From Cervus elaphus (Eukaryota > Chordata > Mammalia > Artiodactyla > Cervidae), in contig NC_057820.1 in the NCBI RefSeq assembly GCF_910594005.1, positions 9,615,001 to 9,679,000 of the forward strand: a stretch of DNA of 64,000 nucleotides, read 5' to 3'. The translations under genes and the position numbers were made by a program. The notes under the pieces are model-generated. The model saw only the letters and a list, made by a program, of their open reading frames with translations, made no database searches and was not told the DNA's origin. Below, in pieces: positions 44,578-56,161 of this stretch. The stretch's first letter is position 1, and every line of letters starts with the position of its first letter.

Positions 44578-44635
44578 ATTATCTATCTCTATGTATCTAT
44601 CTATCTGTCTATCCAACATCTATCCATCCATCCCT
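44578..44635. repeat. (ATCT)n / (ATCC)n tetranucleotide repeat
   Basis: An interrupted run of TATC, TGTC and ATCC units. Confidence 0.93.
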
Positions 44636-44708
44636 TTCTAATCAGAGTGCTTTGAAATACTTTAACATTTATCTCCTGGGACAAAAATCATTAGTTGACA
44701 TATTTATC

Positions 44709-44907
44709 TGCAAATACACTCAGGCACATCCGACTCTTTGCGACCCTATTGCCTGTAGCCCACTGGGATTCTCTGTCCATGAGATTTTCCAGACAAAAGT
44801 TCTGGAGTGGGTTACCATGCCCTCCTCCTCTATTGGCCCAACCCAGGGATCTCACCTGGTATCCTGCATTGCAGGTGGATTCTTTACCAACTGAGCCACA
44901 ACCCCCT
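44709..44907 (-). mobile_element. Bov-tA SINE
   Basis: It runs from 'caggcacatccgactctttg' to 'ttaccaactgagccacaacc'. Confidence 0.92.
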
Positions 44908-45695
44908 CTTATGCCCAACTAGAATACCACCTTACCAGTTCAGGAAATGCAGTGAATTTTATGTCTTCCATTTCTAGAAAAAAAAAAGGCCTGAAAAGTT
45001 TTAAATAAGTAAATAAATTGGTAACACAAACTGGAAGTAATCCGGCAAACAATACTTCAGAAGCTTTTTGCCAGTCTTCACAATAGTTATGACTTAAGCA
45101 CTCTTTTCAATTCCTTGAGATAAAATTGTTCAACCTTTCATTTGCCCCAGATGAAAAGGCCAATTTAGCATCATTCATCTTCTAGGTAAATTCAGAAGTA
45201 TGTTTCGGGTGTTGTGACGTATAATAAACGTTTCAGCATAATGAGGGAGAGAAATAACTGCCTCTTCCTCAGAGCTTCAAAATAGCCTATTTTAGGATTA
45301 AAAAGAACAGGTGGGTGTATGCAGTGTTATTTGCCCTCTGTTTTGAGCTGGTCTATATAATCATTTATTTGTCTTGGAGACACTGCAATTCATCTCTGTG
45401 GGTGTCCACGTATCTGCAAAGCAATCAGACGAGGGTTTTCAGGAGGATCTTGACTGGAAGCAGCCAGTATGGTGGTGGGTTAGCCTTTCATTGTTGCTTG
45501 TCTGATGAGCCAGGATTTGTGAGAGGGACACACTAAATAAGCAGTCCAAGTCTCAGTCTTAAAACAAAATCATTTTTTTCCCAGGTAAAGGATTAAAAGA
45601 ACAGGGTCTGCCTTTCTTCTGTTGACATGAGTCCTAGCTCCATCGTCCTGGGATGGCTTTCAACTTCCCAGTGACACATGGTCAATTGACCTATT
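44908..45695. other. No recognised element
   Basis: The frame at 45315-45536 has no domain. The rest is AT-rich. Confidence 0.4.
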
Positions 45696-45735
45696 GTAGT
45701 CGGACACGACTGAAGCGACTTAGCAGCAGCAGCAG
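45696..45735 (+). mobile_element. Bov-tA terminal 40 bases with (AGC)n tail
   Basis: 'gtcggacacgactgaagcga' followed by 'cttagcagcagcagcag'. Four CpGs are intact, so it is probably recent although only the extreme 3' end was inserted. A clear target duplication is not visible. Confidence 0.85.
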
Positions 45736-45884
45736 TCCTACTGAGTTCCTAATGGGTTATTGATTGGAAGGTTAGCACAGAGTGGTAATTATATTAGATA
45801 AGCATACGAAACCAAGGTCTGTACCTAGCGAACATATATTCTGAAATATACTCAGAGCTCCTAAAATTCAGATCTGATTAACAT

Positions 45885-46030
45885 ATTTTGAGTATCTACC
45901 CTGTTACAGGCACCATCTTTTGCTGTTTATATAGTTTATTTAATCTTTACCTGAAACACAAATACTATTACCTCTATTTTACAGATGGGACTCAGAGAGT
46001 AGCCAAAACAGAGTATAATTAAGTTTTCTG
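45885..46030 (+). mobile_element. MIR SINE fragment
   Basis: 'gtatctaccctgttacaggc' and 'ctctattttacagatgggac' match MIR. Confidence 0.75.
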
Positions 46031-46330
46031 GACATTCATTCTATTAGTCTTTCTATTACACCAAAGATGATTAGTACAGTTAGTAACTATGATCACTTTA
46101 CTGATAATCATATAATTTTAAATCTAATATAATCATGAATTAAAGGCAAATTTTTGTCTGTGGGTCAATAGATGAGCAGTCTACATCTGTACGTGAAGAA
46201 GAATTATGAATAAGATGTTCAATTACTATCCTGGTTATCATATTTCATAGAAAGCCCCCAGATTCTTTCAGAACTTTTTAAAATGTATTTTCCTCACTCT
46301 ATTTCAAGCTGCAGTCATCTCTTATTTTTT

Positions 46331-46520
46331 AAGTTTTTTTTTTTTTTTATGGACCATTTTTAGTCTTTGCTGAATTTGTTACAATATTGCTTCTAATTTA
46401 TGTTTCGGTTTTTTGGCAATGAGGTATGTGGGATCTTAGCTCTCCGACCAGGGATTGAACCCCCACTCCCTGCATTAGAAGATGAAGTCTTAACCACTGG
46501 ACTGCCAGGGAAGTCCCTAT
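46331..46520 (-). mobile_element. CHR-1-type SINE with poly(T) start
   Basis: Poly(T) at 46336-46349, then 'ttgctgaatttgttacaata' and 'ggatcttagctctccgacca', ending 'ggactgccagggaagtccc' near the tRNA-like start. The same long version occurs at 53930-54103. Confidence 0.92.
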
Positions 46521-46759
46521 AGTCATCTCTTCACTAACTTTCTAAAAAGGTCACCCATTTCTGCTTTTCTCTCCACTTTAATTAATTTTCTTTTCTGAAA
46601 ATAGCATTTGAATCATTTCATTGCCAGATGAATCAATGAATGGATATTTAATATACCCCCCAAATTCTATCTTATCTCTACAACCTTACCAGAGGTCATT
46701 TCCCCTATGCCCCTTCGACTGCATTTCAAAGAAAAAACTATCCAAAACAGGACTCTTGA

Positions 46760-47120
46760 CAAATGTTCCAGTAATTTAGTACTCCGTAATAAACCATATC
46801 AAAAGTCAATGGCTTAAAATATCACATCATTTATTTGGCCCACAAATATGCACTTGAACAGGTCTTGGCAGATTCAGCTTGTCTATGACCCACTGAATAT
46901 CAGCTAGGCAAGCACACAAAGTCATCTGACATTTACTCACTTATAGAGTGGCTGATGGCGCATGTAAACTCAGCCCTTAGCTTCAGCTCTCAGGCAGAGC
47001 ACCTATAAATGACCTCTTCTTGAGGACTGAAGTTCCTCACAACATGGTAGCTGGGTTCTAAGGGTGAACATCCCAAGGAACCGAATATCACATGAAGGTA
47101 TACTCCCATTGGTGTCCTAG
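46760..47120. mobile_element. Ancient interspersed repeat, family not resolved
   Basis: 'atggcttaaaatatcacatc' and 'cacaacatggtagctgggtt' occur at the spacing of a mammal-wide medium-copy repeat that I recall only in outline. Call it repeat-like and no more. Confidence 0.4.
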
Positions 47121-47374
47121 CCTTTAAATGCAGACATTCTATGTGATGTGGCAAACATAAATCCATGCCTAATTTCGAAAGAAGGAAAAACAGACTTCAG
47201 TTTTTGAAAGGAGAGAATGCCATCATTCTAGAAGAACATGTAGGACTAGAAATATCTCTGTGACCCTTTTGATGGACAGAGGTCAATGGAATGTGTGTAT
47301 GTATCTATGTCTATTGCTATTTCCCTATACATATACATAGGTAGATGTGTGCATGTGTGTGTGAACATGATATA

Positions 47375-47376
47375 AC

Positions 47377-47425
<49 letters not shown>

Positions 47426-47452
47426 TATATATATATATGTATGTATATATAG
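47375..47452. repeat. Compound microsatellite (TA)n(CA)n(TA)n
   Basis: AT, then about 14 CA units, then AT and 'atgtatgtatat' units. It abuts a Bov-tA. Confidence 0.97.
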
Positions 47453-47453
47453 T

Positions 47454-47683
47454 ACTTCCCAGTTGGTAGGTACAGTGGTAAAGAATCTGTCTGCCAATGC
47501 AGGAAACATAAGAGACATGGGTTTGATCCCTCAGTTGGGAATCCCTTTCCAATATGTATCCCTCTGGGAATACACTAATGTTCCCAGAATAGGAAATGGC
47601 AACCCATTCTAGCATTCTTGCCCAAGAAGTTCCATGGACAGAGGAGCCTGCATAGAATTGGACACATCTGAGCATGAACACAT
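47454..47683 (+). mobile_element. Bov-tA SINE, diverged
   Basis: The head 'acttcccagttggtaggtac' is followed by an insertion of about 30 bases in the middle ('tgtatccctctgggaataca'). The 3' third is shortened. Confidence 0.85.
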
Positions 47684-47723
47684 GTCCATGTGTTTGTGTG
47701 TATGTGTTTATACATACATATGA

Positions 47724-47724
47724 G

Positions 47725-47774
<50 letters not shown>

Positions 47775-47775
47775 G
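47724..47775. repeat. (CT)n(AT)n microsatellite
   Basis: About 13 CT units run directly into about 12 AT units. Confidence 0.97.
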
Positions 47776-48244
47776 AGATATACCTATATAATAGATGTCT
47801 ATATAGATTTTTGAAATGTCTGCTCACTCAAGCACACACACAGACACAACATAGAACTATATGGAGACAGATAGAATTACAAATAAATTGATATCTATTG
47901 TTTCTATCATTAATAAAACCCTTGAATTCAGGAGTTGACATGTTCCAATCTAATGTTTCCTATCCAACATCACAAGGTTCATTCTAATTTTCCCTTGCCA
48001 TATTCAAAACTCCATTCTCTGACAATGAAGCTGCCCCTTTGCATAATACAATAATTCATTTAATCAATTTTCCTCTAAGCAACCAATTTCTTATTGTCAT
48101 CGCTACTGCCTTACTTGCACGGACACTATTTAACCTTCTTGGCTTCTTTCCCTCTCTCAAAGCTGCCCACTTGCAGATAAGCTCCTTCACCCATTGGTCT
48201 GCATCCTGTGGGTTCCCTCTTTATCCTCTTCAAGCTCTGAATTC

Positions 48245-48665
48245 TCATACTAGCAGCCCTGGCTAGAGTTTTGCCTTCTCTGTTTAGGCTCTTACTCCTG
48301 AGTTGGTGTGTCCATAGAGATGGACGACCTTCTCACTCTATTGGTCTTTGACCACCCATACAGGTTTTGTAACACCCCACCTCCTCATCCAACATGCACA
48401 CTTTCTTTATCCTATGTGCATGCCAGTGCCCAACATTGACACTCCACGCTGATGCTCTCATTACCCTGCTTGGGTTCTGAAACCCTAAGCTAAGCTGCAC
48501 ACAGACATGGATGCCCTTTCTCATCCTATTGGGCTGATTCCTCATGACTTCTCAACTAATATAGACATCTTCAATTTCTTTGAGTTTGGACACCCCACAC
48601 AAAGCTGACAATGTGGATGACTATCTTGCTTGATTTAACCTGATGGTTTTAGGACTAAACTGCTT
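48245..48665. repeat. Diverged tandem array, period about 55-60 bp
   Basis: Related units recur: 'gatggacgaccttctcactc' (48319), 'atgcacactttctttatcct' (48394), 'gctgatgctctcattaccct' (48449), 'catggatgccctttctcatc' (48508), 'tggatgactatcttgcttga' (48613). Several contain an 'attgg...tttgacacccc'-like second half. Unit boundaries and exact number are uncertain. Confidence 0.6.
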
Positions 48666-50124
48666 AGGGAATCGAAGAGAAAGATCTAGCAGTTGAGTTC
48701 TTTGGAAAGCAGATGCTGAAATTAAGTTAGGAGTGCAAAGGATTTATTGGGAAGTAGCAGGTTTGTTCCCAGTCCATCTGGCTGGGAAATTCAGATGGGG
48801 ACAACTATGAAATTGTTATATATATATCAGTGTCTCTGCTGGACCAGTGGAGAGCTCCAGAGGAAAGATTGCCCTTCAAATGAGTACTGTGTTGGTCTTG
48901 ACCCATCTATGACAAGTTTGCTCAATCAAGAACAGCATGGTCTCAAGTCAGACTCTAAGTCCAAACAGAAGGAATTGTAACTGGCAAGTACCTCAAAAGC
49001 ATAGTCATCACAGCCTGTCAACAAGTTCCGGGTTGAAGAGGGATTTGAGACACAGACAGAATACAGGGAGAGAAAGGGAAGGAATTTCTACTAACTTGGG
49101 ATATGTACTAAATATCAGCATTAATACCTAGAACTCAAACCTGTAAATGCACAACAATTCAAAATTGAGATGATTATTTCTCAGACATCATTAACTGTCC
49201 ATGTCTCCCTGGGTGTTTGGCAAAGATATACATGAACACCATAAATCTAAAATTGGAACCACTCCGAATGAGTCTCAGGAACCTGAATTATCAACATGCA
49301 ACCCAAGTCATTGAAAACATTTTGAACTCTGCCTGCAGATCCTGCATGCATTCAGGGAATGTTTCTTGTGAGTTCATTTTTATTACCATCGTCTGTTGAC
49401 TGATCTGGCACTTCAGTCCAGCCCATAACTCTGGGAGCTGTAACTATTGTTTTGCTGAGTGCAACATCTTGTCCTTTTACTGTAAATCTATTTTGCTCCA
49501 GGGCAAGCTTTTATAGGTCAAGTTCCTCGCTGTGTTATTGAGAAATGTAGGTTGGATTGTAAAGAGCAATTGTTTCCTGCAAAGTCACAAAGTTGGGCCC
49601 AGCATGATGGATATTCTCAGGTTACACATACTATAATATACCTTGAATGTTAACGTTTTCTCGGTAAGATATTTTTTATTAATCTGACCTGCCTTGCCAA
49701 CATGAAGCATTACGTATTAGGAACATGCAAAAGAGAAACTCTGGGCAAAATAAAAAAAGAGTTTCTGATATTTACTCAGGTGATACTTCAACCAGCCTGT
49801 TTTAACCTTCTTCCATCTTCTATTTCTCTTTGACTGGCTAACCCCGCTGGCTCTAAACCTTGACCCAGTATCTAATTTTTTTTTCTTGCTTTGAAACATA
49901 CTTCCTTATTTTTGACCCTAACACCACTTTTGAACATGATGTGGTTAATTCCCATGTTCATACACATTAATACACAAAATTGTTAATAGTGCTTGCACTG
50001 TCTCCCAGAGCTCCACAAGGGACTATTATAACAGGAAACTCTTAAGTTGCCAGAGATCTTTTGTCCCAAGATCTTTTATCCCAAATTCTCCTTGCTACAT
50101 AAAGAAATATTCCAAATGTAATGA
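48666..50124. other. Unassigned DNA
   Basis: The segment 48720-48800 ('gtgcaaaggatttattggga') may be part of an old LTR, but I cannot place it. Frames at 48747-48980, 48937-49131 and 49217-49399 have no domain. Confidence 0.35.
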
Positions 50125-50547
50125 CTTACAATGTAAGAGCTAGATCATAAAAAAGGCTGAATGCAGAAAAACTGATGCTTTCAAACTGTGGTGTTGGAGA
50201 AGACTCTTGAGAGTTCCCTGAGCAGCAAGGAGATCAAACTAGTCAGTCTTAAAGGAAATCAACCCTGAATATTCATTGGAAGGACTGATGCTGAAGTCAA
50301 AGCTCCAATATTTTGGCCTCCTGATGCAAAGAGCCGACTCATTGGAAAAGATTCTGATGCCGAGAAAGATTGAAGGCAAAAGGAGAAGGGGGTGGCAGAG
50401 CATGAGATGATTAGACAGCATCACTGACTCAATGGATATGAATCTGAGCAAATTCTGGGAGATGGTGAAGGACAGGGAAGCCTGGTGTGCTGCTGTCCAT
50501 GGAGTCGCAAAGAAGTGAATATGACTTAGTGACAGAAAAACAACAAT
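50125..50547 (+). mobile_element. BovB LINE 3' end
   Basis: It runs from 'aagagctagatcataaaaaa' to 'gacttagtgacagaaaaaca'. It is an older copy with few CpGs. Confidence 0.93.
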
Positions 50548-51068
50548 AGTAATTATAATTGTTCATTTTTCTTCTCATGCATTTCTAGTTTAGGAAGGGC
50601 TTTAGGAAGGGCCTGGAAAGAAAAGTTCATCTTTCCTTCTTATAACTATCAGCTTGGACAATTCAAGGCTAGGGAGCACTCAAAAGCTAGAGGCTGCAAT
50701 TATATAAAGACCCACTCACTCTTATGACTAGAGGTTGTTGCAACCATTAATATGGAACTCTTGACCAGAACATCTCTGCAAGTGACTTCCTCTGCTTGTG
50801 GCTTCCTGCATTGATCCAGTTGACCAATTTGGTAACAAAATATTCTATTTCTTTCTTGTAAAGAAAATTACTGTTAGAATCAAAGCCTCTGGATGATCCA
50901 TGATAACTTACCCTTTTTAAGATTCTTTACATAATCATATCTGCAATTTTTTTTTGCTGAATAAGACTCACAGGCTCCTAGGATTAGAACTCAGACAACT
51001 TTGGAGGCCATTATTCAGGTAACTGAAGCCATAGTTTCCTGCATTTTAGATAAAGTCATATGGAAGTG
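50548..51068. other. No recognised element
   Basis: Unassigned DNA. An 18-base word is partly repeated at 50587-50611 ('aggaagggctttaggaaggg'). Confidence 0.4.
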
Positions 51069-51293
51069 GCATGCATATATGCTAAGTCACTTCAGTCATT
51101 TCTGATTCTTTGCAAACCCATGGATTGTAGCCCACCAGGCTCTTCTGTCCATGGGATTCTCCTGGCAAGAATACTGGAGGGGGTTGCCATACTCCTCCTC
51201 CAGGGGATCTTCCCAACTCAAGGATCCCACCCTTCTCTTATAATCTCCTGCACTGGCAGGTGGATTATTTACCACTAGCACCACCTGAGATGC
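51069..51293 (-). mobile_element. Bov-tA SINE
   Basis: It runs from 'atgctaagtcacttcagtca' to 'ccactagcaccacctgagat'. It is the head variant ending 'agcaccacctg', also seen at 57869, 59560 and 63761. The flanks 'tatggaagtgg' and 'catggacgtgg' are an imperfect target duplication. Confidence 0.93.
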
Positions 51294-51890
51294 CCCATGG
51301 ACGTGGAGCCTGGATTAAATTTTATATCTTCCCAGAGTTAACATTTTTTTCTTCCTAACCCACAGCTGCTCATTGACTTAGTCTGGGAAATCCGTTATTC
51401 TTCTTAAGCACAGTAAACCCAGTACCATCAGGTTTCAAAGTACACAGAGCTTCCCTAAGAACACAAGATACCTAGTATGAATGAAAGCAAATTTAATGAC
51501 AAAGTCTTTTGTTAAGAAGAAATATAGAGGGACAGATATATATTCTAAGTCATCAAACATACAATAGTGAGAGACAAGTATTTTAAATCTGAGACTCACT
51601 TTTCTCATCTTAAAAGTGGGAAAATTTATATGTATCCAATAACCTTAGAGATTATTGGAAATATAAAAAGAAAAGCTATCCAAATAGTGAGGCACTATGA
51701 TCAGGTTAAATCTTTGGGATTTATGAATCTCTAGCCAAACAGTACTGAGGGAGGGAAATTTTCATTTTTTCTTATATAGACCTCATCATCCTTTGATTCT
51801 TCATCGTTTGGGGATCATATGAAATACTTAAATTTTAACTTTACTTGAAGTTGCAAGTATTAGTAATAAACCTTCTTAGCAGACTTGGAG
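51294..51890. other. No recognised element
   Basis: AT-rich unassigned DNA. Confidence 0.4.
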
Positions 51891-52206
51891 TTTCACTGAT
51901 AGATCAGTTGGTAAAGAATCCGCCTGCAATGCAAGAGATCCCAGTTCGATTGCTGGGTCAGGAAGATCCACTCGAGAAGGGATAGGCTACCTACTCCAGT
52001 ATTCTTGGGCTTCCCTTGGGGCTCAGCTGGTAAAGAATCCACCTGAAATGTGGAAGATCTGGATTCAATCACTGGATTGGGAAGATCACCTGGAGAAAGG
52101 ACAGGCTATCCACTTCAGTAATCTGGCCTGGAGAATTCCATGGACTGTATAATTCATGGGGTTACAAAGAGTCGGACACTATAGAGAGACTTTCACTTCA
52201 CTTCTT
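51891..52206 (+). mobile_element. Dimeric Bov-tA SINE
   Basis: The first head starts at 51891 ('tttcactgatagatcagttg') and the second at 52007 ('gggcttcccttggggctcag'). The heads meet at the same 'ccagtattcttgggcttccc' junction as at 4.0 and 27.8 kb. Confidence 0.92.
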
Positions 52207-53214
52207 GGTAGAAAGCATGAATTAGATTTTGACCTTCTGAACACTCTGCTAAAAATAATTGTGTTTTATAGCTATGGGGAAAAATGAATTAAAATGTCCC
52301 TTTGAAAGAAAACTGATCTTTAATGGGACAGCTGGACTATTACATTGACTACTTTCAAATCTGATTTTATTTTCCTTGTCTTCTTCCTTATACGAGTATA
52401 AAATAATCCTGCAGGCCACAGGAAAATTTCAGTGGCCAAATAGATTTGAAATAATTGCTTCTCAACTGCCATAAATCTGTTTGCAACCCCAGGATTGCAA
52501 ACAGGGTTGGAATTGACCCCAGGAGTTGCCAAGTGGTGCATGGTAAAATGGAAAGATCACTGTTCTGGGCGCCTGGAGAAACATTTTCTAATTTATTCTG
52601 ACAATCCTGCTCTCTACTTTTTCTGCTGTGCCTCGGTCATGTAGTTCGCAGATTTTCATTCCTAATATGACTACAGCAAATAGACGCTTAATTATTTGTT
52701 GTGTACATTGGTCACAAGATCTTAGTAAACGCACTGTAAGCAATGTAATCTATGTGCTTCTGGATAATTTACTTTGTTAAGAATCTGATAACTAAAAGCA
52801 AATCAAATAAACACTCATGTTACTTCCTTATTCAAAAATCATCACTCGTCCTCATTATCATTTGACTCAGTGCATTTTTCATGTCTTATATGTCTTCCTC
52901 AACCTCTCCCCTCAACAACCTGCAGTTTTATTTATGCTATAATCCTTATAAGTCTCTGATACTGCTTGCTGGCTTTCTTTTATTTGATTTTTTTCCCTGC
53001 ACTATGCCGTTCTAAATCCTGTTGGCCAATAGAATGCAAAGCAAGAGCAATATGCTATTTCTGGGCCAAGAACATTAATAAGTGTATATACTTTCTCTTT
53101 TCCTCTTCAGCCAGCTTGAAACACCAACTGTCTTTGGTCTAATTAATGTCTCTAAAAAACAATAAACAAAAATCTACAGCCAATTTTATTCGTATTGATA
53201 AAATCACTGGGAGA
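52207..53214. other. 1 kb without a recognised element
   Basis: AT-rich DNA. The minus-strand frame at 52320-52541 shows no domain. Confidence 0.4.
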
Positions 53215-53835
53215 AACTGTAGGGCAGTTTCTACTACCTAGAAACTGAACAAACTCATGCTTTTTTGATCAACAATTCCACTTATGTTTACCACTATTAG
53301 CAATAGTTTGGTGCTGTTAGTAATAGTAAATCTGGAAACAACTTAAATGTACATCAAAAAAAGAAAAATAATAAGTAAATAATCATAGTCATATATTACA
53401 GCACTATGCTAGTCACTGGGTCATGTCTGACTCTTTGTGACCCCAAAGACTGTAGCCCACCTGGCTTCTCTGCCCATGGAATTCTCCAGACAAGAATACT
53501 GGAGTGGGTTGCCATTCCCTTCTCTAGGGGATCTTCCCGACACAGGGATTGAACCTGGGTCTCCTGCGTTGCAGGCAGATTCTTTACCACTAAGCCACCA
53601 GAGAAGCCCATATTGGAGCATTACCCAGCCACAATAATGAAACAAAACAAATGAACAAACACAAACTACAACTAAACAAAATGGCTTAGATGAATCTAGC
53701 ATATGTAATACTGAACCAAATCAATCAGACATGTGTATGAGATTTATATGAACTTTAAAAACAGCGAAAGATGATCAATTGAAGGAATCAGGATAATAGT
53801 TACTGTTGAAAAAAATCACTGTGTGTGGACCTCTT
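53215..53835 (+). mobile_element. Old L1 ORF2 3'-end remains, split by a Bov-tA
   Basis: 'tgatcaacaattccacttat' and 'tctggaaacaacttaaatgt' before the Bov-tA, and 'agatgaatctagcatatgta' after it, follow the end of L1 ORF2. Strongly diverged. Confidence 0.65.
53405..53612 (-). mobile_element. Bov-tA SINE inside the old L1
   Basis: It runs from 'gctagtcactgggtcatgtc' to 'ctaagccaccagagaagccc', full length. Confidence 0.95.
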
Positions 53836-53929
53836 TTTGTGTTTGGGGTAGGAGTGCAATAGAGAGAGAGAAAGCAAGGTTCTGCTGTTTCTTTTATAGG
53901 CATGCTATCTTCTTTTTTTCTTTTTAAAA

Positions 53930-54103
53930 ATTTCTTTGATGTGGACCATTTTTAAAGCCTTTATTGAATTTGTTACAATATTGCTTCTATTATTTATGTT
54001 CTGAGATTTGGCCATGAGGCATGTAGGATCTTAGCTCCCCACCCAGGGATTGAACCCACTGGAAGGTGAAAATCTTAACCACTGAACCACCAGGAAAGTC
54101 CCA
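53930..54103 (-). mobile_element. CHR-1-type SINE
   Basis: 'cctttattgaatttgttaca', 'ggatcttagctccccaccca' and 'ccactgaaccaccaggaaag'. About 15 bases of the head are deleted near 54058. Confidence 0.9.
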
Positions 54104-54124
54104 GGATGCTATCTTATCACAGTA

Positions 54125-54268
54125 ACCCCATGTTCATAGAAACTCCACCCTCATGACTGTATATAAGCCTAATAACTCCTCAAAGGATCCATATCCAATA
54201 TAATCACATTGAGTGTTAGAGCTTCAACATATAGAATTGGGAGTGACATAATTCAGTCCACAGAAGAT
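54125..54268 (+). mobile_element. Old L1 3'-UTR-like fragment, cut by BovB
   Basis: 'actccaccctcatgactgta', 'gagcttcaacatatagaatt' and 'cataattcagtccacagaag' resemble the L1M 3' untranslated end. Confidence 0.55.
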
Positions 54269-55907
54269 CAGTTCAGTTCAGTCACTCAGTCGTGTCCAAC
54301 TCTTTGTGACCCCATGAATCGCAGTATGCCAGGCCTCCCTGTCCATCACCAACTCCCGGAGTTTACTCAAACTCATGCCCATCGAGTCGGTGATGCCATC
54401 CAGCCATCTCATCCCCTGTCGTCCCCTTCTCCTCCCGCCCCCAATCCCTCCCAGCATCAGGGTCTTTTCCAATGAGTCGACTCTTCTCATGAGGTGGCCA
54501 AAGTACTGGAGTTTCAGCTTCAGCATCAGTCCTTCCAATGAACACCCAGGACTTATCTCCTTTAGGATGGACTGGTTGGATCTCCTTGCAGTCCAAGGGA
54601 CTCTCAAGAGTCTTCTCCAACACCACAGTTCAAAAGCGTCAATTCTTTGGTGCTTAGCTTTCTTCACAGTCCAACTCTCACATCCATACATGACCACTGG
54701 AAAAATCATAGCCTTGACCAGACAGACCTTTGTTGGCAAAGTAATGTCTCTGCTTTTTAATATGCTATCTTGGTTGGTCATAACTTTCCTTCCAAGGAGT
54801 AAGCATCTTTTAATTTCATGGCTGCAATCACCATCTGCAGTGATTTTAGAGCCCCCAAAAATGAAGTCTGACACTGTTTCTACTGTCTCCCCATCTATTT
54901 CCCATGAGGTGATGGGACCAGATGCCATGATCTTAGTTTTCTGAATGCTAAGCTTTAAGCCAACTTTTTCACGCTCCTCTTTCACTTTCATCAAGAGGCT
55001 CTTTAGTTCCTCTTCACTCTCTGCCATAAGGGTGGTGTCATATGCATATCTGAGGTTATTGATATTTCTCCCTGCAATCTTGATTCCAGCTTGTGCTTCT
55101 TCCAGCCCAGCATTTCTCATGATGTACTCTGCATATAAGTTAAATAAGCAGGGTGACAATATACAGCCTTGACGTACTCCTTTTCCTATTTAGAGCCAGT
55201 CTGTTGTTCCATGCCCAGTTCTAACTGTTGCTTCCTGACCTGCCTACAGGTTTCTCAAGAGGCAGGTCAGGTGGTCTGGTATTCCCATCTCTTTCAGAAT
55301 TTTCCACAATTTATTGTGATCCACACAGTCAAAGGCTTTGGAATAGTCAATAAAGCAGAAATAGATGTTTTTCTGGAACTATCTTGCTTTTTTGATGATC
55401 CAGTGGATATTGGCAATTTGATCTCTGGTTCCTCTGCCTTTTCTAAAATCAGCTTGAACATCTGGAAGTTCACGGTTCACGTATTGCTGAAGCCTGGCTT
55501 GGAGAATTTTGAGCCTTACTTTACTAGTGTGTGAGATGAGTGCAATTGTGCAGTAGTTTGAGCATTCCTTTGGATTGCCTTTCTCAGGGATTGGAATGAA
55601 CACTGACCTTTTCCAGTCCTGTGGCCACTGCTGAGTTTTCCAAATTTGCTGAGATATTGAGTGCAGCACTTTCACAGCATCATCTTGCAGGATTTGAAAT
55701 AGCTCAACTGGAATTCCATCACATCCACTAGCTTTGTTATTAGTGATGCTTTCTAAGGCCCACTTGACTTCACATTCCAGGATGTCTGGCTCTAAGTGAG
55801 TGATCGCACCATTGTGATTATCTGGGTCGTGAAGATCTTTTTTGTACAGTTCTTCTGTGTATTCTTGCCACCTCTTCTTAATATCTTCTGCTTCTGTTAG
55901 GTCCATA
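54269..55907 (-). mobile_element. 5'-truncated BovB LINE, 1.64 kb, the best-preserved copy here
   Basis: The tail motif 'cagttcagttcagtcactca' is at 54269. The 5' truncation point at 55907 lies just upstream of the reverse-transcriptase domain. Perfect target duplications and an undisturbed reading frame suggest a fairly recent insertion. The endonuclease and 5' UTR are absent, so it could never have been autonomous in this form. Confidence 0.97.
54278..55906 (-). pseudogene. BovB reverse-transcriptase domain, single frame with three stops
   Basis: The segment reads in one unbroken frame of about 543 codons, with in-frame stops at 55379-55381 (TAG), 55244-55246 (TAG) and 55190-55192 (TAA). 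No frameshift is needed to follow the protein. In order it has an early 'GCDGIPVELF' block, 'NYCTIALISHTSKV' and 'FRKGRGTRDQIA'. Then come motif A ('FIDYSKAFD') and 'GVRQGCILSPCLFNLYAEY'. Motif C follows, and the protein ends in 'TRLSD'. Motif C, normally YADD, reads YAYD because codon 55040-55042 is TAT, so one of the two catalytic aspartates is lost. The domain is therefore inactive even apart from the stops. Confidence 0.93.
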
Positions 55908-55918
55908 CCACAGAAGAT

Positions 55919-56161
55919 AGCACATTACAAAACCTCTGAAATAAAAAACCTATAAACCTTAGTCTCTTAAACTCTTCTCCTTAGCACCCTCAAATGGTCT
56001 AGTTGTTTAATCCTTGGAACACAACAATAAAAAAACAATTCTTGTAATACTCTAATCCATTTCTTCTTCATACCCTACTTGCAAGCTTTTAGTGTCAAGA
56101 ACTAATCTTCCTGCTTATGTCAAATGGCTACAGGGAGATTATTCACATATCCACTCTGCTG
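55919..56161. other. No recognised element
   Basis: The first bases may continue the L1-like fragment interrupted by BovB. The rest is unassigned. Confidence 0.4.

Larger units (their letters stand above)
54258..55918. repeat. 11-bp target-site duplication of BovB
   Basis: 'ccacagaagat' occurs exactly at 54258-54268 and 55908-55918, fixing both ends of the BovB insertion between them. Confidence 0.95.

Noticed and set aside
48245..48665. CRISPR-like array
   Set aside because: Units are diverged and contiguous, with no identical repeats or unique spacers, and the genome is mammalian.
54375..54944. A 189-codon plus-strand open frame
   Set aside because: It is the antisense shadow of the BovB reverse-transcriptase frame.
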